From NCBI GenBank assembly GCA_963810195.1, contig CAWEMO010000004.1, forward strand, positions 275,177 to 339,176: a stretch of DNA of 64,000 nucleotides, in the 5' to 3' direction. Shown piece after piece: positions 53,754 to 62,588 of the stretch. Position numbers and translations under genes: made by a program. Source of the stretch: Chersky-840 sp963810195 (GTDB lineage Bacteria > Actinomycetota > Acidimicrobiia > Acidimicrobiales > UBA8190). Each line of letters starts with the position of its first letter. Position 1 is the first letter of the stretch. Under the pieces are notes generated by a model, which had not been told where the DNA came from, searched no databases, and saw only the letters and a program-made list of their open reading frames with translations.

Positions 53754-54026
53754 GGCCCTGAGCTATCTCGCCGAGGTCGCGCCATGAACCTGTTGGCCGT
53801 GTCCGTGTCTTGCGGTGCAGACTGGCCAGTTAGTTGGTTGGTTGGGGTGGGCTGTCGACAGAACCCTCCTGGCCTGCAAGGAAGGGCATGCATTCGAGGC
53901 GTCTTCCCACGCTGTTGCTCTCGATTTCCGACAAATTTGCGGTCGCAAATCGAAATGAGAAAGTCCAGGTAGGAGGGAGCGGATGGGATTTTCGGTACTT
54001 ACAGGTGGACGAAGTGCTCCCCGCCC

Positions 54027-54314
54027 CACGAGTACCGGTTCGCCGACCTGCGAGGCTGGCTCGACGAGATTATTGCGCACCACGCCGACCGCCTGGCCGA
54101 GAGCGAAAGGCTGATCGAGGACCCCCCCGGCTCCACGGCGTGGGACATCTCGGTGGCCCTCAAGTGGTCGCGCCCGTGGCACGAGATCGCCGACTTCATG
54201 CAGCGCGCCGCGGTGGGTGACACCCTGGCGCACATCGTGTTGCTCGAGAACCATGGTCGGGTGCGTCGCGAGGGTGCCTTCCCGTCACGTTTCTATCTCC
54301 CCGACCAGCGCTGA
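54027..54314 (+). pseudogene. C-terminal remnant of a metallo-beta-lactamase-fold hydrolase
   Basis: Without a start codon, this 95-codon stretch reads HEYRFADLRGWLDEIIAHHADRLAE, TAWDISVALKWSRPWHEIADF, AHIVLLENHGRV and stops at TGA 54312-54314. It resembles the winged-helix tail that follows the metallo-beta-lactamase domain in LACTB2-like hydrolases (HHxxRL, TAWxIA, AHLxxLxxxGxV). The metal-binding N-terminal domain is absent; the sequence upstream of 54027 is unrelated. This is a 5'-truncated gene. Confidence 0.6.
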
Positions 54315-54391
54315 TCCACCTCCCGCGGGCCGCCCGAGACGAGGTCCCGGTCGATGGCCCGGGTCATCGGGTGCCCGGTGTCCTGACCGGT

Positions 54392-57300
54392 TCAGGCGCG
54401 GCGGGCTCGCCGGCGTCCCAGCCTGATCAGCCCGAAGCCGGTGAGTAGGGCGAAGGCCCCGAGCGCGGTCCCGGTGCCGGCGTCGAATCCGGTGGTGGGC
54501 AAGGCCGGGGCAGGGGGATCGGGCGGGTCCTGCACGAACTGCGCGGAGGACGTCACCGGCAATCCGAACGCCGAGGTTCCCGATGCGATGATCGTGTGGG
54601 TGCCTGCGGCCAGATCGGTGGGTAACGTGACCGTCGTCGAGAAGCTGCCATCGGGCCCGACGGTCACGGTGGCCAGGGTCACAGGCGAGGAGTGGAGCAC
54701 GATGGTCACCGTGCTCCCGGCCTCGAGCCCCGAACCGGAGACGAGGAAGGAACGGTCCTGGGGAGTACCCTGCGGGGTGACGCGCAACGCGATGCCCAGC
54801 TCCGCCGGCGCCGGGGTCACGGCGTTGGAAGCAGACGAAGCGGGCCCCGTTCCGACGCCGTTGATGGCCGTCACGGTGAACGTGTACCCGGTTCCGTCGT
54901 TCAACCCACTGATCGCGCACGGACTCGCCGAGCACGATGTCGTGGTTCCGCCCGGTGCCGTGGTGACGACGTAGCCGGTGATCGGCGACCCATTCGAAAC
55001 CGGCGCCGTCCACGACACCGTGGCCGCACCGTCACCCGCCTTCGCGCTCACTCCGGTGGGAGCACCGGGCAGTCCCGCGGGGATGACCGCCGTGGACGGG
55101 GTCGACGAGGGGCCGGTTCCGGCCGCATTGATGGCCGAGACGAGGAAGGTGTAGGGAGTGCCGTCGGTGAGCCCGGTCACGGTGCACGGACTGGCCGAGC
55201 ACGATGTCGTGGCGCCGCCGGGGTACGCGGTGACGGTGTAGCCCGTGATGGCCGAGCCGCCGTCACTGACCGGAGCCGTGAAGCTGACGCTCGCCACCCC
55301 GTCACTCGCCGTGGCGCTCACGCCCGTGGGGGCACCGGGCACCGCCGCGGGGGTGACCGCCGTCGAGGCGGATGACGCCGGGCCGGTGCCCACGCCATTC
55401 GTGGCGGTGACACTGAAGGTGTAGGGCGTGCCGTTGGAGAGCCCGTTCACGGTGCAGGTGAGGGGACCGCTCGTCCACACACAGCTCTGGCCGCCGGGAC
55501 TCGAGGTCACGGTGTAGCTGGTGATCGTCGACCCGTTCGACGCCGGCGCGCTCCACGACACCGCCGCGGAGCTGTTCCCCGCCGTGGCGCTCACGCCCGT
55601 GGGGGCACCGGGCACCGCCGCGGGGGTGACCGCCGTCGAGGCGGATGACGCCGGGCCGGTGCCCACGCCATTCGTGGCGGTGACACTGAAGGTGTAGGGC
55701 GTGCCGTTGGAGAGCCCGTTCACGGTGCAGGTGAGGGGACCGCTCGTCCACACACAGCTCTGGCCGCCGGGACTCGAGGTCACGGTGTAGCTGGTGATCG
55801 TCGACCCGTTCGACGCCGGCGCGCTCCACGACACCGCCGCGGAGCTGTTCCCCGCCGTGGCGCTCACGCCCGTGGGGGCACCGGGCACCGCCGCGGGGGT
55901 GACCGCCGTCGAGGCGGATGACGCCGGGCCGGTGCCCACGCCATTCGTGGCGGTGACACTGAAGGTGTAGGGCGTGCCGTTGGAGAGCCCGTTCACGGTG
56001 CAGGTGAGGGGACCGCTCGTCCACACACAGCTCTGGCCGCCGGGACTCGAGGTCACGGTGTAGCTGGTGATCGTCGACCCGTTCGACGCCGGCGCGCTCC
56101 ACGACACCGCCGCGGAGCTGTTCCCCGCCGTGGCGCTCACGCCCGTGGGGGCACCGGGCACCGCCGCGGGGGTGACCGCCGTCGAGGCGGATGACGCCGG
56201 GCCGGTGCCCACGCCATTCGTGGCGGTGACACTGAAGGTGTAGGGCGTGCCGTTGGAGAGCCCGTTCACGGTGCAGGTGAGGGGACCGCTCGTCCACACA
56301 CAGCTCTGGCCGCCGGGACTCGAGGTCACGGTGTAGCTGGTGATCGTCGACCCGTTCGACGCCGGCGCGCTCCACGACACCGCCGCGGAGCTGTTCCCCG
56401 CCGTGGCGCTCACGCCCGTGGGGGCACCGGGCACCGCCGCGGGGGTGACCGAGGCGCTGTTGCTCCCTGCTCCGGGGCCCACGCTGTTGACCGCTCTGAC
56501 TTCGATCTGGTAGGTCGTCCCATTGGTGAGCGGGGTCACGGTGGCGCTGACCGTCGTCACGGTGTTGCCGTTGACGATGCTGTTCGAACTCGACGTCGAG
56601 ATCGTGGACCAGGTGGTACCGCCGTCGGTGGAGACCTGGTAGCTCGTGATACTGGCGCCGTTCGACGCAGGTGGGTTCCAGCTCAACGCGGCCGAGGAGT
56701 CGCCTGGCGTGGCCGTGATGGTCGGGGCCCCCGGCGCCGTTGCCGCCGCGGCAACGAGGACGTTGCTGGACGTGGTGACCACGCCGGCAAAGCCGGTCCC
56801 CAGGCTGGCGTTGCTGTTGGTCTTGCCACCGAACTCCACGACGTACCCGCTGACGCTGCCATCGTTCGTGGGATTCAGGTCGTTCCAGGACCCAGACGTA
56901 CCGCTCCAGTTGGTGACGGCCACGTATTCACCCTGGTAGGCGACGGTGGCGGATCCTCCGGAGTTGTTGGGTTCACCCGACGCCCAGCTGCTGTAAAAGC
57001 TGCCGTTGTTGGTGAAGCTGCACGTGCTGAGTTGATTCGTGCACTCGCTGATGACACCACCGGCGATCGGGCTCTCGTTGACGCCTTCGACCCATCGCCA
57101 CACGCGGGCGTAAGTGACGCCTCCCTGGATGGCATAGGCCTGCGAGCCGTCGGTGGCCAGGCTCTCGTAGGAGCGCGCACCGAACCACACGTTGGTGGCA
57201 TTGGCGATCTTGGTGGAGATGAAGGTGTTGACGGTCGAGTTGGGGATGGTGGCGAGGTACCCGGGCTGTCCGTCGAGGCTCAGTGCCTGAGCGCCGGCGT

Positions 57301-57835
57301 CGGCCGTGGTCCAGCTGCACCCTGCGCACGGCACGTACTCGTAGAAGTGCTGGTTCGAGGCCAGGTAGTTGTAGCCGGACTGGGCGACCATGGCGGTTAG
57401 GCTGATCTGGGCCGTCCCCGTCGTGGCACTCGTGGTGAGCGTCGTGGTGGCGAGCGCGGTGTTCACGGCACTCTCGAGCCCCGTGAAGGTAATGGATTGG
57501 GTCCCGCTCCAGCTGTTGTTGTAGGCCAAGGTAAGGCCCGTGGTGGTCGTGATCGAGAGCGTGCCGAGATTGGTTGCCACCGTGGCCTGGAGCTGATCAG
57601 TGCTGTCGCCGGAAATGCTGAGGCCGCTGAGCGTGGTCGACGAACTGGGTGTGACGAAGACGGTCGACGTCGGCGAGACCGCCAAGGACGGTGTTGCACC
57701 TGCCGAGCCCGGAGCGAGCAGGCCGCCTGCCACAGAGGTGGCCACGACGGCAAGCACGACGGCCATTCTCCCTCGCAGAATGCCGAAACGAAGACGCGAG
57801 GGAGCAAGGCGCAAGAACTCACGGGGAAAATCCAT
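54392..57835 (-). CDS. LPXTG-anchored lectin/Fn3 repeat surface protein
   Basis: The 1147-residue protein has a signal peptide (about 22-48), a beta-rich N-domain (50-155), a C-type-lectin-like domain (about 160-345: HFYEYVPCAGCSWTTADAGAQAL, VWRWVEG, SWNDLNPTN), a first Fn3 domain (about 365-460), four Fn3 copies of 91 residues each (about 475-838), two more divergent Fn3 domains, a spacer and a sorting signal (LPTTG near 1112, hydrophobic segment, RRRARRA). Sortase would link it to peptidoglycan. It probably binds sugars or host/mineral surfaces on a stalk of Fn3 domains. No sortase gene is in the window. Confidence 0.9.
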   Translation of the reverse strand: MDFPREFLRLAPSRLRFGILRGRMAVVLAVVATSVAGGLLAPGSAGATPSLAVSPTSTVFVTPSSSTTLSGLSISGDSTDQLQATVATNLGTLSITTTTGLTLAYNNSWSGTQSITFTGLESAVNTALATTTLTTSATTGTAQISLTAMVAQSGYNYLASNQHFYEYVPCAGCSWTTADAGAQALSLDGQPGYLATIPNSTVNTFISTKIANATNVWFGARSYESLATDGSQAYAIQGGVTYARVWRWVEGVNESPIAGGVISECTNQLSTCSFTNNGSFYSSWASGEPNNSGGSATVAYQGEYVAVTNWSGTSGSWNDLNPTNDGSVSGYVVEFGGKTNSNASLGTGFAGVVTTSSNVLVAAAATAPGAPTITATPGDSSAALSWNPPASNGASITSYQVSTDGGTTWSTISTSSSNSIVNGNTVTTVSATVTPLTNGTTYQIEVRAVNSVGPGAGSNSASVTPAAVPGAPTGVSATAGNSSAAVSWSAPASNGSTITSYTVTSSPGGQSCVWTSGPLTCTVNGLSNGTPYTFSVTATNGVGTGPASSASTAVTPAAVPGAPTGVSATAGNSSAAVSWSAPASNGSTITSYTVTSSPGGQSCVWTSGPLTCTVNGLSNGTPYTFSVTATNGVGTGPASSASTAVTPAAVPGAPTGVSATAGNSSAAVSWSAPASNGSTITSYTVTSSPGGQSCVWTSGPLTCTVNGLSNGTPYTFSVTATNGVGTGPASSASTAVTPAAVPGAPTGVSATAGNSSAAVSWSAPASNGSTITSYTVTSSPGGQSCVWTSGPLTCTVNGLSNGTPYTFSVTATNGVGTGPASSASTAVTPAAVPGAPTGVSATASDGVASVSFTAPVSDGGSAITGYTVTAYPGGATTSCSASPCTVTGLTDGTPYTFLVSAINAAGTGPSSTPSTAVIPAGLPGAPTGVSAKAGDGAATVSWTAPVSNGSPITGYVVTTAPGGTTTSCSASPCAISGLNDGTGYTFTVTAINGVGTGPASSASNAVTPAPAELGIALRVTPQGTPQDRSFLVSGSGLEAGSTVTIVLHSSPVTLATVTVGPDGSFSTTVTLPTDLAAGTHTIIASGTSAFGLPVTSSAQFVQDPPDPPAPALPTTGFDAGTGTALGAFALLTGFGLIRLGRRRARRA
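55321..56412. repeat. four tandem 273-bp repeats
   Basis: A 273-bp unit (91 codons) begins at 55321, 55594, 55867 and 56140, and a partial fifth junction follows at 56413. As far as I can read, the four units are identical at every base, which points to very recent amplification or gene conversion. Each encodes one Fn3 domain of the surface protein, so copy number could vary without a frameshift. Assembly collapse or expansion is possible here. Confidence 0.92.
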
Positions 57836-58066
57836 ACCCTCCGATCGACCTCACGCCACGACACCTTGAGCACACCTCCAGTACGAGTATTCGGTGGTTC
57901 CCACGGAGAGTGAGTTCTGGGTTCGATCCCGATTCAGCACGCCCCTCGCGCTTCATGATGTGCTTGCGGTGTTCGCACGTAGTGTCCGAAAACCCGATTG
58001 GCCCTCCGACGGGGACTTCCGGGACCCGGCGCACAGCCGCAACGGTCCGCGAGATGCGTCGGTACC

Positions 58067-58305
58067 GGCCTCTACGTCCTGTTCTTCATCGACGTAGGTC
58101 GAAGAAGGATCTGGATCACTGGCGTGACGGACCACGCCAACGCGCCGTGGGTTATTCAGGAGGCGAGAAATGTGACCCGGGACATCATCGATGCCGGCTT
58201 CGAGATCAAGTTCCTCGTCCGCGACCGCGATACCAAGCACGTGGCTGGCTTCGACGAGGTCCTTCGCTCCGAAGGCGCCCGGATCCTCGGGACGCCATTC
58301 CGGCC
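58067..58305 (+). pseudogene. transposase (rve/DDE) fragment
   Basis: The frame reads LYVLFFIDVGRRRIWITGVTDH, WVIQEARNV, FLVRDRDTKHVAGFDEVLRSEG and ILGTPFR, matching the catalytic-core middle of the integrase-type transposase found nearly intact at 61641 (LYVLFFIEHGSRKV..., LIRDRDTKF). Start, first Asp and final Glu regions are missing. It is the remnant of an older insertion, set in a stretch (57836-58494) without other genes. Confidence 0.8.
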
Positions 58306-58494
58306 CCTGATGTGTCGACTTGTCTTCTCTTGCAGTTGGACCTGAGACGCCCTCCGAGGATGACTGACCGGTAGGTGCCGCTTGTTCGCACCCCGGCCCG
58401 GGGCTGACCCGAGTTATATCCGCGGCCGAGAGTGATCCGGGGCGGTCTGGCTGGTCAGGCCAACGCTGGGGGGCGCACTACTCCCGGCATTTGA

Positions 58495-58698
58495 TTACCG
58501 GTCGCCACTCACACGCACGTCTGTGGAGCTGAAGACTTCCGCAAGGATCTCTCCTGACCCGCGCCGACTGACTCGGACGCCGTCCGGAAGGACCTCGGCG
58601 ATCGCATACCCGCGTGCCCACTGCTCAGCTTGATATTTGGTACGAACCTCGACAACGTCTCCGATCCGGACTTCCGAATCGGATGATCCACGCTCCAT
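58495..58698 (-). CDS. hypothetical small basic/acidic protein
   Basis: ATG 58698 is preceded by an ideal AAGGAGG Shine-Dalgarno and gives 67 residues (MERGSSDSEVRIGDVVEVRTKY...). VRIGDVVEVRTKY, GYAIAEVLPDGVRVSRRG and EIFSSTDVRV-like ending form a beta-rich, SH3- or KOW-like small fold. No family is recognised. It is last in a minus-strand run behind the HTH-like and cold-shock genes. Confidence 0.55.
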   Translation of the reverse strand: MERGSSDSEVRIGDVVEVRTKYQAEQWARGYAIAEVLPDGVRVSRRGSGEILAEVFSSTDVRVSGDR

Positions 58699-58750
58699 GG
58701 CTGAGCCTCCTTCATGAATGTCTCGGGGGTAAATCGTCTTTGCCGCTTGA

Positions 58751-59047
58751 TCAGGCAACGAAGAGGGTCTTGCGTTGCTGCTTCACTCCACGTAACCGTC
58801 GGATGACCTCCTCCACGCTGAGGTCGTCGCGCTCACGGACGCGCGACGCCACAGCGTCGAGTCGTCTCATCTCGCGACTGCGTAACCACTCCTGTTGGGA
58901 CCTCGGTCGGCACCTGAGAGCCCGGTTGAACGCGGCGTTCGCCGCACGGGCGCCATCGAGCCCAAGGATCTGCGCTATTCCGGCGAAGGACCGGCCTTCG
59001 TCGCGCAGCACGAGGGTCCGTTCGTCGCGATCCACTTCGTCGGCCAT
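58751..59047 (-). CDS. small HTH-like protein
   Basis: The 98-residue protein is all-helical. RTLVLRDEGRSFAGIAQILGL looks like a helix-turn-helix of the sigma-region-4 or resolvase type, followed by AANAAFNRALRCRPRSQQEW and a basic tail (RRLRGVKQQRK). It may bind nucleic acid. It lies 44 bp after the cold-shock gene on the same strand, so the two may be co-transcribed. Confidence 0.55.
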   Translation of the reverse strand: MADEVDRDERTLVLRDEGRSFAGIAQILGLDGARAANAAFNRALRCRPRSQQEWLRSREMRRLDAVASRVRERDDLSVEEVIRRLRGVKQQRKTLFVA

Positions 59048-59091
59048 TTCCGTGGCGTCCTTGCTCCTGGCTGGTCAGACTTCGACCGCCC

Positions 59092-59289
59092 TCAGAGCGC
59101 TCGGACGCTCTTGGCCTGGAGACCCTTGGGTCCTTGCTCGTAGTCGACCTTTTGTCCTTCGATCAGCTCGCGATGGCCCGAACCTTCGATGGACGAGAAA
59201 TGTGCGAAGACGTCGGGAGTGCCGTCGTCAGGGGTGATGAAACCGAATCCCTTGGTGGCGTTGAACCACTTCACAGTGCCTGCGGTCAT
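59092..59289 (-). CDS. CspA-family cold-shock protein
   Basis: From ATG 59289 the product has 65 residues, the normal size. GTVKWFNATKGFGFIT contains RNP1 (KGFGFI) and DVFAHFSSI contains RNP2; the ending YEQGPKGLQAKSVRAL fits the OB fold. Cold-shock proteins bind single-stranded RNA and melt structure. The upstream ATG at 59340 only adds an unrelated tail. GAAGAGAGGC is the ribosome-binding site. Confidence 0.93.
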   Translation of the reverse strand: MTAGTVKWFNATKGFGFITPDDGTPDVFAHFSSIEGSGHRELIEGQKVDYEQGPKGLQAKSVRAL

Positions 59290-59340
59290 GGTGTTGCCTC
59301 TCTTCTCCACGCTCGAACCACTTGCGGGAGACCCTGGCAA

Positions 59341-59819
59341 CCGGCAACGACGAACGGCCTGCGTGATTCAGCCGTGCACTGACTGCACCCTACCAGTGGC
59401 CAGTCGACGGTGCGTCGCCTCCGGGCCGTGACGAGGCGATTCGGACCCGGACCGGCACATCCACCTGGTTGCGTTGCCGACCTAGCGGGTAGTGCTTGTC
59501 AAGAGTAGGGTTCGCCCAAGGTGATCTCCCGCACGGGAGGGCACGATCGATGCCGCCCCAGACCCCGTTGGACGCCGAGGAACAGGGTGCGTCATGAACC
59601 GGGTGTCTTGCTTACGCCAGCTCCCCCTCCCGCGTTGCTGGGGCGAGCCCGCGTCGCTGAAACGTGTTACCAATGCGACGATCCGGTCCGCTTTGTCTCT
59701 GCGGGTGAGTACAGCGCCGGGGCCACGAGTACAGCGGTGGCGCGTAGCGCGCTTGAGCACGGCAATGGGCTGTTCGAGAGGGTCCTTCACGGGCCACTCC
59801 GACGAAGCACGGACCGCCT
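59341..59819. other. non-coding stretch upstream of the cold-shock gene
   Basis: No conserved frame is visible. Part of it probably forms the 5' leader of the minus-strand cold-shock gene, as is typical of csp messages; no clear promoter could be placed. Frames on both strands are Arg-rich and look fortuitous. Confidence 0.4.
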
Positions 59820-60101
59820 TTGCGCGGGCTGGTGGTCTGGTACGAACGGATATGTGTCGACGACATGTACATGGACTCTGCGCCCGCAGACGGCCTCTAC
59901 GCTCTAACGGCCGGGGAACGTGGGTCCGACAGCCTCCACAGTCGGCGCGTCGTAGTGGCTCATTGGGCTATCCGTGTCGCCCAAGAGCTGGCACGGTTTC
60001 GTCGGCACAGTCTCGCCGGTGACGGCGATCCGGCCGCCACATTCCTGGTACATGCCAAGCTTGACCCTGCCCTTCGGGGCGCGTTCGATCGGCTGCGCTG
60101 A
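59820..60101 (+). CDS. possible small hypothetical protein
   Basis: The 93-codon frame (TTG start, or ATG 59865) encodes DSAPADGLYALTAGERGSDS, a helix RVVVAHWAIRVAQELARFRRHSL and LVHAKLDPALRGAFDRLR. Composition is balanced enough for a real protein, but there is no Shine-Dalgarno and no family match. Confidence 0.3.
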   Translation: MRGLVVWYERICVDDMYMDSAPADGLYALTAGERGSDSLHSRRVVVAHWAIRVAQELARFRRHSLAGDGDPAATFLVHAKLDPALRGAFDRLR

Positions 60102-60183
60102 TTCACGCGTCGTCAGCTGCCCGATGACGTTTCAATTGTGCCGACCACACCCCGGGCCACGGCTTCTGGAAGGAAGGAGCTCC

Positions 60184-60396
60184 ATGCGAGCCGCAGACAA
60201 GCGAGCCGCAGACAAGGCAGCACACAGAGCCCGGGCCCTGAAATACCAGGCCAGGGAAGCCGCCGGGAAGACCGGCGACGACAAGGACCTCAGGGCGACC
60301 GGCAAATCGGGCCAAGCGAAGGTCGCGATCGCGAAACGGGTAAAGCCGTTTGGATCCTGGCCGCAGAGTAGGGAAAAGGCTGGCCCGAGGGGATGA
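60184..60396 (+). CDS. CsbD-like small stress protein
   Basis: ATG 60184 follows a GGAAGGAAGGAG Shine-Dalgarno and gives 70 residues, very basic and helical. EAAGKTGDDKDLRATGKSGQAKV strongly recalls the CsbD core (GKATGDD-LEAEGKADQAKG). CsbD proteins are abundant stress proteins of unknown action, often sigma-B controlled. The N-terminus repeats RAADK twice. The tail KPFGSWPQSREKAGPRG departs from the family. Confidence 0.6.
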   Translation: MRAADKRAADKAAHRARALKYQAREAAGKTGDDKDLRATGKSGQAKVAIAKRVKPFGSWPQSREKAGPRG

Positions 60397-60854
60397 CAAG
60401 CGCAACAATGCCGAGAAGGCACGCGTTACTTTCGCTTTAGACCTATCTCTCGGGACACAAAGGGTCCATAGTTGCAGAAGAAGATTGTTCCACCGAAGGA
60501 GGTGAGGCGGCTGACCGGTCGGATCTGTACAGAGCGCCTCCTCGATACTGGATCATTGGGTGACCTTACGTTGCCCAAGCGGGGCTGACCTCGACGCAAA
60601 CTGACGACAATTCACCTGGCAGGATTTTGCTGGGTCCAGTCGCAAAAATCTCGGCATTTTGAGCCGTACCGAGGGTTCCGATCCATACGTTCCGAGGCGC
60701 GAACAACCGAGGAACAGCGCCCGCCTTCCCGATCAGGGAATGCGGGCGTTGTCGCAGGGTCCGGGGTAACGTCGTGCGCGCAGCGGTCGCGGCTTGGTGG
60801 CGCGCACCCACCGATAGGGTTGTCCTGGGAGTCTCCAGCAAGCAAGAGGGAATC
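60397..60854. other. gap with one strong hairpin
   Basis: No gene is recognised. A hairpin at 60718-60748 pairs CGCCCGC with GCGGGCG and TTCCC with GGGAA around a short loop, followed by TTGT. It could end transcription from the left or be a leader structure of the SnoaL-like gene. The frame from 60774 only prolongs that gene. Confidence 0.4.
60718..60748. terminator. GC-rich hairpin
   Basis: Seven and five base pairs stack around a small loop (CGCCCGC-c-TTCCC ... GGGAA-t-GCGGGCG). There is only a short T-stretch after it, so rho-independent activity is uncertain. Confidence 0.4.
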
Positions 60855-61244
60855 GTGGGCCACCGCCAAGCTGTGCAGGCCGGATATGACGCCTTTGCCA
60901 GGGGGGATCCCGGACCGCTGTTCAGTCTCATGGACCCCAACATCGATTGGCACCTCGCCGAGGGCTACCCGTACGGAGGGACCTACGTTGGGCCAGACGC
61001 GATCGCTAACGGCGTGTTCGCCAAGCTCGGCAGCGAGTGGGACGGTTACATCATGACCCCCGACTTCATCGTGGTCGACGGGGATCGGGCGATCGCGATC
61101 GGCACGTCCAGCGGCACCTACAAGGCGACAGGCAAGAGCTTCCGTGCACGTTTTGCTCATGTCTTCACCTTCTCTGGCGACAAGCTCGTGCGGTTCGAGC
61201 AGGTCGTCGACAGCGCCAAGGTGCAGGAGGCGCTCTCCTCGTAA
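60855..61244 (+). CDS. SnoaL-like/NTF2-fold protein
   Basis: GTG 60855 behind AGAGGGA gives 129 residues, typical for SnoaL-like proteins. VQAGYDAFARGDPGPLFSLMDPNIDWH is the family start, GTYVGPDAIANGVFAKLGSEWDGY follows, and FAHVFTFSGDKLVRFEQVVDS is the closing beta-sheet. The fold forms a cone-shaped pocket used by cyclases, isomerases and stress proteins. The substrate is unknown; it stands alone next to insertion-sequence debris. Confidence 0.85.
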   Translation: MGHRQAVQAGYDAFARGDPGPLFSLMDPNIDWHLAEGYPYGGTYVGPDAIANGVFAKLGSEWDGYIMTPDFIVVDGDRAIAIGTSSGTYKATGKSFRARFAHVFTFSGDKLVRFEQVVDSAKVQEALSS

Positions 61245-61366
61245 TCCGCCATGCCGGCGTGATCGCCTGCGGCTGAGGTAGGTAGATGGCGTGTAGCGGG
61301 ACCCCCTCCGCTCAAGTGCGTCACGCTGGACGCACTGAGTAATAACAGGAGCTGGAGGAGGTCCCC

Positions 61367-61495
61367 ATGCCGATCGTAGGAGGGTTGGACATTCACCGGG
61401 TGCAGATCACCTTTGACTACGTGGACCTGTGCACCGGCGAAGAGGTCCGGTGGGTGTCGAAAATGTCATCCATGCATCCTGAACAGGGAAGTTGA
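61367..61495 (+). pseudogene. truncated IS110-family transposase, N-terminal scrap
   Basis: ATG 61367 behind GGAGGAGG encodes MPIVGGLDIHRVQITFDYV, the start of an IS110-type DEDD transposase (first catalytic Asp in GLDIH), then leaves homology after about 30 codons and stops at 61495. It was cut off by later insertions to the right and differs from the complete IS110 copy at 62589. Confidence 0.75.
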
Positions 61496-61525
61496 GCTCG
61501 GGAGCTCAAGCGATGACGGTTGGCG

Positions 61526-61563
61526 ATGGCTCTGTCCTTTCCTCTATCTTGTCTTCGTCCGGG
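61526..61563. repeat. extra copy of the rve-transposase 5' end
   Basis: ATGGCTCTGTCC followed by a CCTCTA(T/C)CTTG...CTTCGTCCG-like stretch recurs 115 bp downstream at 61641, where it opens the transposase frame. The upstream copy has one extra T and loses the frame. It appears to be the leftover 5' tip of a related element. Confidence 0.6.
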
Positions 61564-61640
61564 CTGTGGGTGCCGAGAATCCCATCCGATCCGGCTGAGC
61601 TGGACTTTCGTCGGCATGATCGACACGCCGAAACTGGGCT

Positions 61641-62568
61641 ATGGCTCTGTCCTTCCTCTACCTTGCGTTCGTCCGAACGCTCCAGTTGCTCCGGCTCTTC
61701 GGGCGTGACAACGAAGAACTCGCCGTCGAAGTCGTCATTCTCCGACACGAAGTAGCGGTCCTTCGCCGGCAGGTCGCCCGGCATTCGCTTCGACCGGCTG
61801 ACCGGACCCTGCTCGCCGGACTGGGCCGCCTGTTGTCGAGGGCCAAGCGCAGCCGGTTCTTCGTCCAGCCCGAGACGTTGCTGCGCTGGCACCGGGACCT
61901 GGTGCGTCAGCGCTGGACCTATCCCCATCGGCCAGGGCGGCCTTCAATACCACCCGGCACTGTGCGCCTGGTGGTCCGCTTGGCCAGGGAGAATCCGACC
62001 TGGGGCTATCGACGGATCCACGGCGAGCTGGTTGGGCTGGGCATCAGCCTGGCTCCCTCGAGCGTGTGGGCCATCCTCCAGCGCTACGGCATCGATCCCT
62101 CGCCGACGCGATCGGGCCCGACCTGGCGTGAGTTCCTCCGTGCCCAGGCGGCCACCCTCTTGGCGTGCGACTTCTTCACGGTAGACACGGTGCTCCTCCG
62201 CCGGCTCTACGTACTCTTCTTCATCGAGCACGGCTCTCGGAAGGTCCACTTGGCCGGGGTGACGGCCAGCCCGACGGGGACGTGGGTGACCCAGCAGGCC
62301 TGTCAGCTCGCATGGACCATCGGAGAGTGGGCTATCCCACCCAAGTGGCTTATCCGAGACCGAGACACGAAGTTCATAACCAGCTTCGACGAGGTATTCC
62401 GATCTGAGCGAATCGGAATAATCCGGACCCCGATCAGGGCGCCTCGGGCCAACGCCATCGCCGAGCGATTCGTGGGGACTGTCCGCCGAGAGTGCCTAGA
62501 CCGGATGATCATCCTCAGCCGACGTCACCTCGTCGCGGTCCTCCAGGAGTTCGTGGATCACTACGGAT
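61641..62568 (+). pseudogene. integrase-core (rve) transposase, C-terminus cut by IS110
   Basis: The product starts at ATG 61641 and has an N-terminal helical/HTH part (VVILRHEVAVLRRQVAR, WGYRRIHGELVGLGI) and a DDE core: Asp in DFFTVDTV, Asp in LIRDRDTKF and Glu in NAIAERFVGTVRREC. Homology ends at EFVDHY (about 62567), where the final YN-x-RPHRSL block of such transposases should follow. The frame instead runs antisense through the IS110 gene to 63647. So the IS110 element landed in it. About 309 of some 350 residues remain, and it is probably inactive. Confidence 0.85.
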
Positions 62569-62588
62569 GCAAGTCAAGTGGTTTTCGC

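Noticed and set aside
55302..56375. 357-codon second minus-strand frame through the Fn3 repeats
   Set aside because: The 273-bp period is divisible by three, so a chance open frame is simply repeated four times.
57905..57935. T-arm-like sequence GGGTTCGATCCCG suggesting a tRNA
   Set aside because: The outer stem pairs do not match and no acceptor or anticodon arm fits around it.
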